A stretch of DNA of 64,000 nt from Phytophthora hibernalis. Its lineage: Eukaryota; Oomycota; Peronosporomycetes; Peronosporales; Peronosporaceae. The notes below the pieces were generated by a model. That model worked only from the letters and a program-made list of their open reading frames with translations. It did not search any database and was not told the origin of the DNA. The DNA lies in contig JAAKBF010000174.1 of assembly GCA_012656075.1 (NCBI GenBank), positions 1 to 64,000 on the forward strand, given 5' to 3'. Positions 35,030 through 47,158 of this stretch are shown here, piece after piece. A program made the translations under genes and the position numbers. The stretch's first letter is position 1. Each line of letters begins with the position of its first letter.

Positions 35030-35850
35030 CCGAGAGGCGATATGATACAGAGAGACGATATGATACCGAGATAGGATAGACAAAGAGAGACGATAGTATG
35101 AGAGACGATATGATAGGTAGCGATAGGTAGAAGATAGAGTGACGAAAGGCGATGATTGGAAGACGTTAGGTAGATATGTAGATGATAGACGTAGACGGTA
35201 GCTAAGAGGTGATAGGTAGATGTTGGACAAGAGTACATGTACGCGATCAGATAATATCAGAGACGATACGAAGTATGAGAGACGATAGAATGAGAGATAC
35301 GCAGAAAGGGACGATAAGTAGAGCGATTGGAAGAGAGAAATCATTGATATGAGAGACGAGATAGTATCAGAGACGATAGTATGCAAGACGACAGTATGAC
35401 TGGCGATAGACGACAGTATGACAGACTATACGTAGAGACGAGATAGGATGAGGGACGATAATATGAGAGACGTAGTATGAGAGGCGATAGTATCAGAGAC
35501 GACAGTATAAGAGGCGTAGTATAGAAACGATAGTATGAGAGACTATAGAAAGACGACAGGTGAGAGATGACATGTAGACAAGATATGTAGATGCAGTCGA
35601 TAGAAATGTAGACACGATAAATATGAGATAGACATGATGTGTAGGTGGGGAATATAGATATAGAGGGACGTCAGGTAGAGATGATAGAAAGTCAATAGAC
35701 ACTGCGTAGAGAGAGACAATAGGTAAAAAGAGAGGATACGTAGAGACGGTAGGTAGATCGACGATAGGTAGATATGTACGCTAGGTAGAGGACAAACTGT
35801 ACACGTAGACCTCGGACGCTTTGTAGGGACGATTAGAGTAGCTGTATTGC
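35030..35850. repeat. purine-rich minisatellite
   Basis: Dozens of degenerate copies of a unit of about 10-16 bases, AGAGACGATAGTATG and variants (GATAGGTAGA), run for about 800 bases. The + strand is strongly purine-biased with almost no C outside the CGA step. All open frames here are artefacts of the repeat. Confidence 0.9.
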
Positions 35851-36388
35851 ATAAGACTCATAACACTTTGAAAAATTGAACAATGGATAAAAATCGCCCC
35901 GTGGAGCGAAGCGAAGGGGCGGCCCACTTATCTGGGAAATACCATTGCCCCACCGCCGCGTAGCGGCGGCAAACGCCTATCGCTGCAATTAAGTGCTGCA
36001 GCAGGCTCAAGCCGTACTTGAGCAGTGTCAACGGCTCCTGCATCAACTTCAACATGGCAAAGGACGTTTAACCAGGCAAGTAGTGAACCCATGCAGCTGC
36101 GAGTAGGTACGAGCTAGAGTAGAGGGTGAGCGTGCGAGCTCATTCTAGAATCTACGGAAAAGGAATAAAGTCGACTTACTGCTGGCCAAGCAGACGTAGG
36201 CTAACGTGTCTGGTGACCTTGAGTACTTTCTCGGGCACCTTAATCACAACTACTCGAGTGCGTTCAAGACGTGATTTCGAGCACCTCGGCACACAAAACC
36301 AAGACTTCCTCTGCGTAAGTGCTACCAATTCCAGTCTTTCAGCTCATTAGTGAGTTGAAAGATTGCGACATAATAGAACTTGGTGTCG
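35851..36388. other. no clear gene between the minisatellite and gypsy gag
   Basis: A minus-strand frame at 35858-36055 has a hydrophobic start but no motif. CCGCCGCGTAGCGGCGG (near 35953) is a GC-rich inverted repeat. Confidence 0.35.
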
Positions 36389-37290
36389 ATGCAAGACAGA
36401 AACGCATCAGGACGGATGTTGGGAAGCGACACCGCGCCTGTGCGACTGCAGCTGGATAGGGATCTCCGCAGCGCCGAAAAACAGAGGATTGACCGCCTAG
36501 AAACGAGGCTGGGCGAGACTCATGACGACTTATGAGCGTTTAGTTCGAACATCAACCTAACGATCAACAATATGAGCACGTCACTCAGCGCAGACATCGC
36601 GGCGTTAACTCAGACCGTAGCTGGACTGGTTCAAGGGATGACAAACATGGTGAACGGGTTTACCCGCGTGTAGCAAGTCGCTCAAGACGCACATCGCTTA
36701 GTACAAACGGCGACACAGTCACGACCACCACCTCAGTCGACACTGCCACGCCAGACAGCGACCCGTGCGTTCACTCCCACTCCGAGTGTTGCTCCGAGCA
36801 GAAGTGCAGTGCCAATGAATACCTCAGGAAGTACGATTCCATCAGCTAGTGATGCAGGGCGTCGTGTAAACAGTCCCTCGGGATTGAACTTGCGGAATGG
36901 AGCCACTAGCATTTGTGGGGAACATCGATGGAATCAAGTTGAACAGCTTTCTTTTTCTGTTTGAGTCGTACTTTCACAAAAGGGTACGATCTACTGCAAC
37001 ATGACGATATGCTGGCGTTAAAGTTAAACCAGTGCGTGCAAAAGAATGCATTGGTCTGGTACGAGAGGTACATGACTGATTCTACAACAACCAAGTTATG
37101 GAGCGCCATGAAGCTGGAGATGCAGATTGAGTTTATGGAGCAAAACTTCGAGAAGAAGATTCGGAACAAGTTGCTCTCCATCAAGCAGACTGGAGGCTAC
37201 AACGGCTATGTTGGCAAGTTTCGAGAGTTGAATCACATAGTCCAGGTCGACCAACTCCCGTTCAATCGCTCAACATTGAACGGACTTACT
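36389..37290 (+). pseudogene. Ty3/gypsy gag remnant
   Basis: From ATG 36389 a frame with a coiled-coil-like opening (AEKQRIDRLETRLGE), a Pro/Thr/Ser linker (about 36720-36880) and, after a frame change near 36895, a Retrotrans_gag-like capsid (FFESYFHKKGYD-like start, NALVWYERYM, FEKKIRNKLLSIKQ). Stops interrupt at 36534 and 36672. At about 37290 it joins a minus-strand gypsy element, so the rest of this polyprotein is missing. Confidence 0.75.
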
Positions 37291-37307
37291 CGTTTATATG
37301 CTTGCTG

Positions 37308-38620
37308 TCATTCGGTTGATTTCCGGCGACCACCATTTTCTCCCGCATTGCAAGGATTTTCTTGTTCATGTTGTTCTTTTTGGTCGTTTATCAGGATACT
37401 TGAACCTGCAATCTTCTCGTTGGTGAGGTTCACGGCCACAGAAGCTGCAGTTTTATCAGCTTTCCCTGTGTTATTTCCTGGACGCCCACCATTTCCCGAT
37501 TTTCGAACTTCCTGAGTCAGAGACATTGCTACCTTTGGAAATATCGCTATTTCCTGCTCCTCATCTTGTGCAAATAGATTACTTCCTTCGTGGTAACAAA
37601 CGGCGTCATCGTCGAGGGCCGTGGGCGTCGAGTCTGCAGGGGCCGACGGTGGCTCCGGTGCTTCTGTTGCAGAACATTTCTGCACGGACTCCTCGCTGAT
37701 ATCGGATAGCGGAGCATCTTCGGCGAAAGTGTCTTTGGCTTGTTGTTGACTGGGCGAATCTCGGACTTCTACGGCTGCGACGATCGGCACGCGAGGCGAA
37801 TCTTCAGCCTCCCTGACGTTCTAATCCTCCTCGGCTGAGTTCCGACTCAGTATCGCAATTGGAGAGGGATATTCTACACGCTGGGCACCGATGGGGACTT
37901 GGCTTCTTCGACGATCGGTGCTCATTTCGAATTCTCGAGCTGCACCAAACACTAGATTCTGCCACTCCGCGTACCAGTTGGATTTCGTCGTAACGAAACC
38001 GTAATCTCAAGGAACGCGATTATCGCCCATCCACACACCCAGCTTGTTCAACGTGTCCACCGTCACTGGTCGATCACTGATGTTGGTGAGACGTATGTAC
38101 CTTGGTTTTTCGCCTCGTTTTTCCAACAACGTGGGTATCCATTCCATTCCCCGGCTAACCCAGAGCTTTTGATTTGCCTTGTGGTCCGAGCGCGTAGGCA
38201 CGTCGCACGACTGACCGACCTCTATCCAGAGCGGCGTCGAAGGACTTATTTGTCGACGCTTGGTGCTGAACAGCTCTCGCCGTCCTAGCATTCGGATGCG
38301 CACTTCGTCTGGTAAGCATATTGACCCATCTCGTGCGTCCACACGAATGCCCACTGGAACCATAAAATCCATCCATCTTTTCCTGGTAGATCTCCAACCC
38401 AAACATTAAATCGATACACCAAGTTTCCGGCCAAGGTGATCTTAATCGTCGCTCGACCCAGAGTTTCATACGGCGTATCTCCAACCCCCACACAATTTTT
38501 CGTCATAGTTTCTTCGATCACACCGCCTACCTTAGGAGCAAAAGCGGTGTCCATGAGGGGTATCTCGGCTCCTTAATCGAACATCAAGATTGCGCGGTTG
38601 TCGTCGACCTTGCCGACCAC
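37308..38620 (-). pseudogene. gypsy aspartic protease and following linker
   Basis: Reading leftwards, the protease starts near 38605 with ILMFD-stop-GAEIPL: the residue between D and G of the active-site DxG is a TAA codon (38572-38574). VYRFNVWVGDLPGKD (about 38400) and GIRVDARDGSICLPDEVRI (about 38310-38365) follow. A second frame covers RLTNISDRPVTVDTL (about 38050-38090) and a linker to 37308 rich in acidic, Ser and Pro residues. No reverse transcriptase follows; the element ends where it meets the + strand gag. Confidence 0.75.
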
Positions 38621-38894
38621 TTTCGCTTGGCTGAAGAACTTGCCGGGAGTGTGCGTCTTCCAATATCAACGCTTCTCCCCAGGCCACAAGTTCATCACGG
38701 CGACGACCGCCGCTCTGCTGAATTCATCGGTATCAGGGAGCTTGGCCACTTTCGACGTACGTGCACCCGGTATGTTATCTTGGACTATTGCTGTGTTTCC
38801 ACTAACTGTTGTTATCGACGTCGTACCGACATATGCATAGATGTTCACTGATCGCTCGTCTCGTACTGGATTCAAACCCAGCGAGCGATCTAGT

Positions 38895-41800
38895 TTAACA
38901 TCTTCTCCGCATATGGCGGTAGCATTCTGGTGGCACATACCACTGTCGCATCGCGTTGAAGAATTCTTCAAAACGGCACGCCCCAGCCTCATGCATCTCG
39001 CCACATGCTTTGCACAGCTTCAGCCAGCGGTCCGAGGGGTGCCGCCCGTTGCAGTGGCTGCACGTCATGATTGTCCAACACTCATCGCTTTTGTGCAACG
39101 TGAGCCCACAGTGCGTGCATGGGGACTTCGGACGGGTTTCCGTCGAGCGCTCCTCGTAGTTGCTCGTTGGAGCTACAGCTGCGACTATCGCCGGCTTATA
39201 TCATCGAGTTGCGTCACCATCGGGTTTCGTCGACTCCGTCATCCCCTGATGCTCGTAGCAAATTGACAGCTTTGGCGGGCGCAGGAGACGGATTCTTCGC
39301 TCGAAATTTTGATGAGTTATACTCAACCTTTCCTTGTCGGTCACGGCTTCGTTGACGAGAACGAAGCACTAGTTCGAGTGCTTCTGCGTCCTCAATCCTC
39401 AGCATAATGAGTTGATCGGCCAACGCTTGTTCGTTGGAACCCAGAGTGTCGATGAAGTGTTTGACGTGTTCTTGACGATCAGTGGCCGTGCTATCCTTGA
39501 CTTTCAGCGTAGCCCAGATTCCTGCAACGTTCAATCGATGCAAGTACTCTAGGGAATTTTCATCCGATCGCTTCGTGGAATGATAATATTTTCGCGCGAC
39601 AGAGACTTCTTTCCCACAATACTGGTATTGAAATTGTGAGGATAGCTCGTTCCACGACGTTCAGATGTCACGACTCAGTTGAAGATACCATTGTCGTGCA
39701 GGTCCCGAGATCAGGTCATTCAACAGTAAACACATCTCTGAAGGTGACATGCCGTCTTGCTTCCAGCCGACTGCAACTTGTTGATCCATGTGCGTAACTT
39801 TTATTCGCTGGCGTCACGTCCGCTAACCCCTTGAGATCAGATGTCGCGGAGATGCGGATACGGGTCATAGACCCTCCGGACGCGTTTGTCGACATCAATG
39901 CTGGGGATGACCTCTCTCCCGTCGCAGTTTCTAGATCGAAGAAATCGTCAGGATCGTCGCCCGGGTAAGCGGTCTATGGTGTGGCCCTTGGACTGGCAGA
40001 CCTCATTGATACGTCCGAGCTGGATGCACGTGTCATCGACCCTTCCGGGGCCGTTATCACAGGAACCGGCGCCACCGGTGGGGAAGATCTGCCATTTCTC
40101 TAGCGAGGGCTTCCATAGCGTGCTGGAACATATGCGCCTGGAAATTAGGCGCATTCGACGAAGGAGTACTCGGCTCGTTCAACGGAGGAGACGGGTTCGC
40201 CTGCATTTCAGGTTGGACCGTCGATGGAAGCGCCGGTGCTACGGCGATCGCTGGTTTGAACGGGGTCGCTTCAGGAGCAAGTGTCATCCTTTCTGGCACA
40301 CTTACGTCACTGTCGACGGCCAAGGATACCCAACGATAGCGGGAAGATCCGGTGGAGCTTCCGTGGGCCTTCGGTCGACCAGTCTGTGACGCAGCTCGAC
40401 GTAGTGCAAGTTCACGATTCATCTTCATTCCTACGAGTTCGCCCAAGGTATGAAATAAACGGCGAGTCGAGTTCAACACTACCTCAACGTCGAACGATGC
40501 CAACGTTGTGAGATTTTGCGATCGGACTTCCTGGCCTGCCTCATGTAACATTTGAGCCATGTGCGTGACTTCTCTTCGGTGGCGTCACGTCCGCTAAACC
40601 CCTTGAGATCAGATGTTGCGGAGATGCGGATACGGGTCATAGACCCTCCGGACGCGTTTGCCGACACCAGTGCCGGGTGTGACCTCTCCCCAGTCTCAGT
40701 CCCTAGATCGAAGAAATCGTCAGGATCGTCGGCCGGGTAAGCCGTCTGTGGTGCGGTCCTCGGACTGGCTGACCTCATTGATACGTCCGAGCTGGGTGCC
40801 CGTGTCATAGACACCTCCGGGGCCGTCACAACAGGAACCGGCGGCGCCGGTGGGGCATACCCGCCATTCCTCTCGCGAGGGCTTCCATAGCGTGCTGGAA
40901 CATGTGCGCTTGGGAACTAGGCGCATTCAATGACAGTGTACTCGGCTCGTTCGACGGAAGAGGCGGGTTCGCCCGCACTTCAGGCTGGACCATCGCAGGA
41001 AGCGTCGGTGCTACAGCAATCACTGGTTTGAACGGGGTAGCTTCAGGCGCAAGCGTCATCCTCTCTGGCACACTTGCGTCGCTTTCGGATTCATCGACGG
41101 TCGAGGACACCGAACGATTGCGGGAAGATCCAGTGGAGCTTCCGTGGGCCTTCGGTCGACCAGTCGGCGACGCAGCTCGACGTAGTGCAGGCTCACGCTT
41201 CATCTTCATTCCTACGAGTTCGCCCAGGGTATGAAACAAGCGGCGAGTCGAGTTCAGCACCACCTCAACATTGAACGATGCCAACGATTTGAGATCTTGC
41301 GATCGGACTTCCAGGCCTGCCTCATGTAACATGGCGAGCAACTTCCTCACAGCCTCCAGTGTTGTGAAGACTTCGTGGAGCTGGGGTACAGCCACTGGTC
41401 CACTTAGACGAGCATCTAACTGTACGTCGAGGGTGCTCAACACTTGATCTTCTTGCTGAAGTCGGGTTAGTTCTTGAAACCCAAACTCATGGACCAGACT
41501 GGCCGTTAGTTCGGGTAGCGGAGCTCGAGGCTTCGACAGGTCTTCATCTTCCGACTCAGGCGCTTTCATAGGCATGTGCTTCTTGCGTGTTATCTATGGT
41601 GTCTGGTGGGACACCGGGTCATCTTTCGACGAACGAGTTTCCGTCGATAACCCAGGCGGGCTCTGCTGCCAAGCAGAGCCCGTGGTGGCTCCCGGGGCCA
41701 TACCTGGAATTGGGTACTTTTCTTCGTACTCCTCCTTCACGTCGACCTTTATTTCGGGGCCACAGACACTCCTCGGGAATCTGTGGTGGGTCGGATCTCA

Positions 41801-42050
41801 TTGTGAGCTGAGTTCCCGGCGACGATCCTTGAGTCGTTTGAGCTCGTGCTTCGGGCTCTAGTTTTACTTGAATCACATCTTCAGAACCAGTAGTCCCGGG
41901 TCGCGGCACCATTGTGGTGGAGCGGGCTCTCAGAATTTGCGTTGTGGGGGCTCGATCTACACACAAAGCGCACTTCACACACTGTACGTCGCGTGTGGTG
42001 CGCTGCATTTTCGGGGTCTTGACACGTGATTTCGTTGGACGGGTGTTCAA
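38895..42050 (-). pseudogene. gypsy gag, with internal duplication
   Basis: From 42050 the reading starts with a Lys/Arg/Thr-rich N-terminus containing a VKLEP segment. The next frame (41575-40826) has a helical HTLGELVGMKM block and a Pro-rich part ending FQHAMEALARGMAG. The following part is repeated (see 39785-41335). A capsid-like piece (39543-39214, RQEHVKHFIDTLGSNEQALADQL) precedes a zinc-binding piece (39098-38895) with CSHCNGRHPSDRWLKLC and KACGEMHEAGAC. Several stops and frame changes are present. Together with the protease this is one minus-strand gypsy element of the large-gag type seen in Phytophthora. Confidence 0.75.
39785..41335. repeat. tandem duplication of about 775 bases within gag
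   Basis: Bases 39785-40556 and 40557-41335 are direct copies with an offset of 771-781 bases and roughly 90 percent identity. Both encode the same block on the minus strand, from MLHEAG through HTLGELVGMKM, PERMTLAPEATPFKP and FQHAMEALAR. The duplication lies wholly inside the gag coding region. Confidence 0.88.
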
Positions 42051-42164
42051 GAGTTCGATGCTAAAGTCGTCTGCGGGGTGACGTCTGTGTGGAAACCTTC
42101 ACGCGAACGTCGAGTCTTGTATGTCGAAGCGTGACGTGACTTCTTCTCCGTAGAGGGTTGCTTT

Positions 42165-42290
42165 GCTTGGCTGTCGGGGTCGACGAGCTGCTAATCCTTG
42201 GTCGTCTTGGTCGACGAGTTGCTATTCCTTGGTCGATGAGCCGCTATTCTTGGTTGTTGTTGCCGACGAGTTGCTATTCCTGCCCTTGCG
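42165..42290. repeat. short tandem repeat, unit about 27 bases
   Basis: Four degenerate copies of GGTCGACGAGTTGCTATTCCT lie just upstream of the gypsy gag start (minus strand), a place for the leader or LTR of that element. From 42300 to 43370 I see no gene. Confidence 0.65.
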
Positions 42291-43380
42291 AGACTTTGTT
42301 GCTATACCACCCTCGCGGGGCTTGAGTTTAACGTGCCTTTCTGTCAGACACGGATTGGGGGCGGTTGAGACCACGGCGAGTGTCCCTCGATATACTGAAG
42401 ACCGTATAGAACTTCACAGAAGCAGACGACGGAAACACTTAGTGTCCAAACAAGGTTGATTTGCCTTGAGCTCTTAGTTGCTAATTCGTGACTTACCTAC
42501 AATCTTCCTACACTCTGTGCGGACAACACCCACTTCGTGCGATCTTCGACTCACCTTTTATCCACACATCATTGGATGCCCAGCTTCCTCCTTGCGTGCT
42601 TGTCCAACGCCACATTCTTGTTTACGCTCTCCGTGATGCGTTTGTTGAAGCTCGACGTTAAGAACGAACATCGACCGCCGAACGTCGATCGTCGACCATC
42701 ACTCTTCAGAAGTATCTTGGTATTCCGGATAAGTACGAATCCACTTGTGGGTACACTTTGGCATGTGCCCTGAAGGTCTCCCGAGGGTGACTTATTCTCG
42801 ATGTCGCATTCTCTCCATCTTTTCCAAGGCACTACACAACTAGATAAGTCTCTGTTCATCTTACTGTCGCTCTGGTCGCCTGTCTTTCACACGTTGTTAA
42901 CGATGCGTATCTGCTAGACTACAAGGTTTTCAGTGTAAAAGCAGATGGTGGATGTAAGTGTAAACATCAGCAAACGCAAGTAGTTTGAGGTATTTAAATG
43001 TTGCAAACCGACTGACGACTCATGCAGTCAAGGACCCAGCAAATTTACAACGCCAACCCCAAGCGTTCAGTTCGAATGAAAGTCTGAAGCTGGTCGTGTA
43101 TATGTGTGTACAGGGAAGCACGGCGCAAGGTTCCATTAGTCTCGTCGACGAGCTCGGTTACGATTTCCGCGACCTCTTCTAGAGGAAACGCATCGTTTTC
43201 GTCCAAACTTGAGCGGCAACATCGGAAGATGATGTTAGGTGCTTCCGCTTGATGCTCAAACAACAAGTAGCCATAGACGTTAAATTAGAAATATAGCTCA
43301 AGAATAAACAAAACAATATAAACCGGGTTCGCTTCCAGATAGGTGTCGATTCTTGCACGAAGGCGCGTGTTCGCCTCCCG

Positions 43381-43878
43381 TTAAAAATTCTGGCGGAGGC
43401 CTAACGGGTAGCCGATCCCTGTAACGTCGAAGAGCATACCGGGGGCTCTCTGAATCTTCCGCGATACGAAGTGCTGCTGGCCCGCAAAATCCAATCTCGT
43501 GCGCCCCGTCTTGACGAAAGGGGTGGATGTCATTGCGAAGCCGTGTACCATGGCCTCTGCAGGAGCAGAAGTGACACGATTTTTGCTGGACCCCAACACT
43601 TGAACGAGGCGACGGTGCATCTGTCAAATGCTGTCCATGCGATGCTCGAGATTATTCAAATGCAGCATCTTCTCCTGGTGACTGGAGAGGATCAACGCTG
43701 CGATTTGGGTGCCCTTCTCACCGATCTGGGTGTCCTTCTCACCGATTTGTTTGTCCTTCTTAGCGATCTGATCGTCCTTCTGGACAATCAGTCCCATCAA
43801 ATGCAGGTTTGCGAGCTTGACTGGGTGGAGCTCACGACGGAGGTAGCGATTTTTGACTTTGAGGACATTGGCGGACAT
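43381..43878 (-). pseudogene. coiled-coil protein with KDxQI repeats, one in-frame stop
   Basis: From ATG 43878 a basic start (VKNRYLRREL) leads to a repetitive helical run of seven-residue units of the type QKDDQIA/KKDKQIG/EKDTQIG. This fits a coiled coil. A TGA at 43624-43626 interrupts, and the same frame continues to 43381 with a segment VTSAPAEAMVH and a C-terminal SRKIQRAPGMLFD. No shift is needed, so one base separates it from an open frame of 165 codons. I do not recognise the family. Confidence 0.5.
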
Positions 43879-44410
43879 GGCGGTATAGCTGGGTAATGAA
43901 CGTGGAGGGGGAAGGCTTGACGAAAAATGTCGATACTGGAAGAGGACATGACAGGAGTCAGTGCCTTCGTTTGAAGATGAAAGCCAATATAAGCGGGAAT
44001 ATTATGTAAAATGTTTCGTAGTGCTATCGAAATTTGCACTTGTTAAACTCTACTAATCAGATTATCATATCCATAACAGCTGGTCCGTAGCTGGCCAACC
44101 CGACATTGTCATTGAGAGGATACGGAACTTTTTCAAAAGGGTTTTGACATGAAAATTCCCGCGAATTTTATCAATACAAATTAAAGTAGCTGCGTATTCT
44201 GTATGATACAGAATTATCTTCGGGATTGAAATGGTTAAGTGTTGTTGTAAGCTCGAGCTATATCCCCGTGTATTCTCTAGACTATACTGTCCGCAGGAAA
44301 CATCACGCATGCATGGATTGTTACCAGACAACCCGCAAGTCTCGTTCGGAAGAGCGCTCATGAGAAAAGATGAAAACCTAGTTCAAAAAGGATGATCGCT
44401 GTGTATGATA

Positions 44411-44700
44411 CTAAGGCGCGCTTTGCACGCATGCTTCTCTCAGCGGCTGCCTTTTGAGTTGAGATGATACCATCACCGATCACCGCACCAGTTCGTCATA
44501 CTTAAGTCGTCGATCTTCATATTTTCGAAAATTCAATGGCTGTGTCGTTATTGTTTTTACCAAACAGATCATGATCGCTTGGTGCGCTTCGGAGTGCTTT
44601 GCGGGGCTGGCGCAGGTGGTGAGTGGGATTGTCGTTGCTGCTGTGTGTGTGGTAGCATCTTCATCCAGTCCTGGGCATCGACCTCAGCTTTGAGTTCTTG
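44411..44700 (+). repeat. dispersed repeat, copy 2 (first copy at 11244-11590)
   Basis: Begins ACTAAGGCGCGCTTTGCACG and matches the first copy closely through CAGTCCTGGGCATCGACCTCA. It lacks about 60 bases present in copy 1. It runs directly into a PIF1-like helicase remnant. Confidence 0.8.
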
Positions 44701-44734
44701 CTCACAAGGAAAACAACTATCATCAACGTATTAT

Positions 44735-45350
44735 CGCCCACTAATTGTCGCGACAAATGAGCTGCGGACTGCAGTGAATCACGAAATGGTGTTCGACACA
44801 TGTGCGAAGTCGAAACTATCACTATACGAATGTGTTGCATAACCTTCACGGCGCTCACAGCGAGACGGATCGTATTCCAATGAAGATATTTTTCTTCGTG
44901 GGGATGCCTATTATGGTAACTCGAAAAGATTCACAACTGCGAGATACTGATATAATCGCAAATGGGACGCTTGGAATAATTGTTGGGTTTGTACCGTTTC
45001 CTTGCGAAAACGCTTGTGTTACGTCACGAGTTGGAGAAACCATTGTGAAGAAGCTGGTGAAAAACCAGATCTTTTCTAGTTCGCATTCACAGTTGCACTG
45101 ATATCTTAGTGGATGGGTTTCCTCCTGGTGTAGTTGGTTTACCTCCTCTCAAAGCTGAAGTCAAACTAACTAGGATAAACTTACGCTAACTGAAACGCTC
45201 ACCGAAGACTATATCGCTAAATTCAAGCCCCCAATTGAAGCAGTTGATGAAATGGAACGGCTGCAGAACCTAGTGGCCATGCCACCCTATATTCCACAAG
45301 CCGAAGTTTCTCGATTCTTAGCATGGAGGGGTAGAAAACAAATCTCTGGA
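44735..45350 (+). pseudogene. PIF1/Helitron helicase fragment
   Basis: A frame at about 44735-44840 reads RPLIVATNELRTAVN, the segment that follows helicase core motifs in PIF1-like Helitron proteins. After a shift near 44840 the frame 44802-45101 gives KIFFFVGMPIMVTRKDSQ and ANGTLGIIVGF, the conserved C-terminal RecA-domain region. A third frame at 45215-45345 (AVDEMERLQNLVA) may continue it. Walker motifs are absent: this is an internal fragment. Confidence 0.65.
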
Positions 45351-45894
45351 GCAGCGTGAGTCCGTTGATTGAAATCTGGTAGGTAGCGTGCTAGTAATAC
45401 CTAATGAGCATTTTTAATTAGTCACCACAATCAAGAAGCTGTCGAGTTCTCAAGCGCAACACGGCAACTTCAACTCAAATAGCGAGAGCCAACAAATCCT
45501 CTGGTGCGCACCACGCGCGGTTTATTACCCCTTCAGATATTAAAAGGTACTTCTCTGGTCCGGAAAAGAATTAACCACTCTGATTTTGGGCCGTAACTTT
45601 TTCTAATACGAATCTGCTCCTTGCACAAACACCATCAGAAGCACAGGTTCTCCTTCTCCTTCTCGTACAAACTGAAACTCGTGCTCGTCATGAAGTCAGC
45701 CAATATTTCATCAGAGAAATCCTCCTCCATGTATCCAAAGGATACGTGAAGCAGGAGGGCGTGTGCTCGCGGTGTTTCCTCCTTTTGATTGACTCATACT
45801 GCAGTAGATCCACAAATTCGTCGTTGCGGTTCAGGATGTCGCAGTTATTATTAAAATGAAATACATAAAATTTATGTATGAGACCACGCAAAAC

Positions 45895-45960
45895 ACTTTC
45901 GGTCTTAACGCGGATTCCTGCAAAGACTTTCGGTCTTAACGCCTAAGTGCGGATTCCTGT
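45895..45960. repeat. short direct repeat
   Basis: Two copies of ACTTTCGGTCTTAACGC followed by CGGATTCCTG, separated by a few bases. From 45351 to 47158 I otherwise see only unsupported short frames, including one at 46339-46596 on the minus strand with no motif that I know. Confidence 0.6.
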
Positions 45961-47158
45961 TTATTACCCTGCGTTCTGTCCCTTTATCTTAACTTTTGTT
46001 TGAGCTATCGCACAACCTCAGATGACAAGCAGGTCGAACATGACGACGTCGGGCGCGAAGCGTCCGTGTTCAAATTTCGAAATATGTTTTTTAGCGTTTG
46101 TAGTGAAAAAGGTGTGTTTCAACGCGTAGAATCCATTTCTGCTGTCCATTTGCTCTAATTCGAATGAGAACCGTGCCAAAATGTGAATTGTTTAATCAAT
46201 AAAACAGTTGAAAATTATTTGTATGGGTTACACCTTTTTATGGTCATATCAAAATCAGTCTCAACGCCCCTGCTGTCTGGTGCACTCCAGCATCATCCTA
46301 GGACACCAGAGCGCTTGGCCGGCTGCTACTCTGTAGTACTAGTCTACGGGTACATACTTACGACCCTCCGCGCCAGGTGTCGGCGCTCGCCGGAGTAGAT
46401 TCTCGAGCTCACGGCAGCGTTTTGCGCCGAGTACCCCTCGAGTTTGCGAGACCTGAGTTGCCGGGGACGTAGAAAAATCAGACGAAAAGACATTTCCAAA
46501 ATGTTCTAAACGCCATTTCTCGCAAACTCGTTTAAGTTCGAAGGAACGCCGTGTCCCATACCGTGACGCTTCCGACTTCCCTACACTTTCCGACAATTAG
46601 GATAATGGGAAACAGAAAGCACTTGACTAGATAATATTAAATGAAGCAAGTTTTAACTGATAGAGCGATTCCGTGAATAGCATTACGGGTAATAAATGGG
46701 AAAACAGATACCTTTATAAAGAGCGTCACCAATCTGCAGGCGGGGGTAGGGCTCGCACTTAACTCAACAAATTTGGTCATATCTCTGCTAAGCTAGTTTA
46801 ATAGCTCGCTTATACTAATGAAGTACCTACCAACAACATATACCTGTTCACCATACCTGTAGGACCTTGCTCATGAATTTTTGTAGCGGAAGCGCAAACG
46901 GCGATCGATTTACATGCCTCGGTCTGCCGTATGACTAGGGAGATATGACGATCATATCGAATATACCGGTATTATATCTATTGTCTCATTGGCTAAAAGT
47001 GAGTGACGCTTGTAACTAAGCGATCCTTGTAACAGGAGGGATACGGTAATATCACGATTGTCAATCAAATACATTCATTATTCGAGTAGGTGACCGGCGG
47101 ATCCGTCAATAGCAGGACTTGAACGGCCAGTTAGAGAGAGCACCGTGGACGACGATGT

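Noticed and set aside
35027..35702. Ser/Tyr/Leu-rich minus-strand frames
   Set aside because: Pure translation of the purine-rich minisatellite.
35030..35850. CRISPR-like array
   Set aside because: Units are degenerate and contiguous with no unique spacers, and the genome is eukaryotic.
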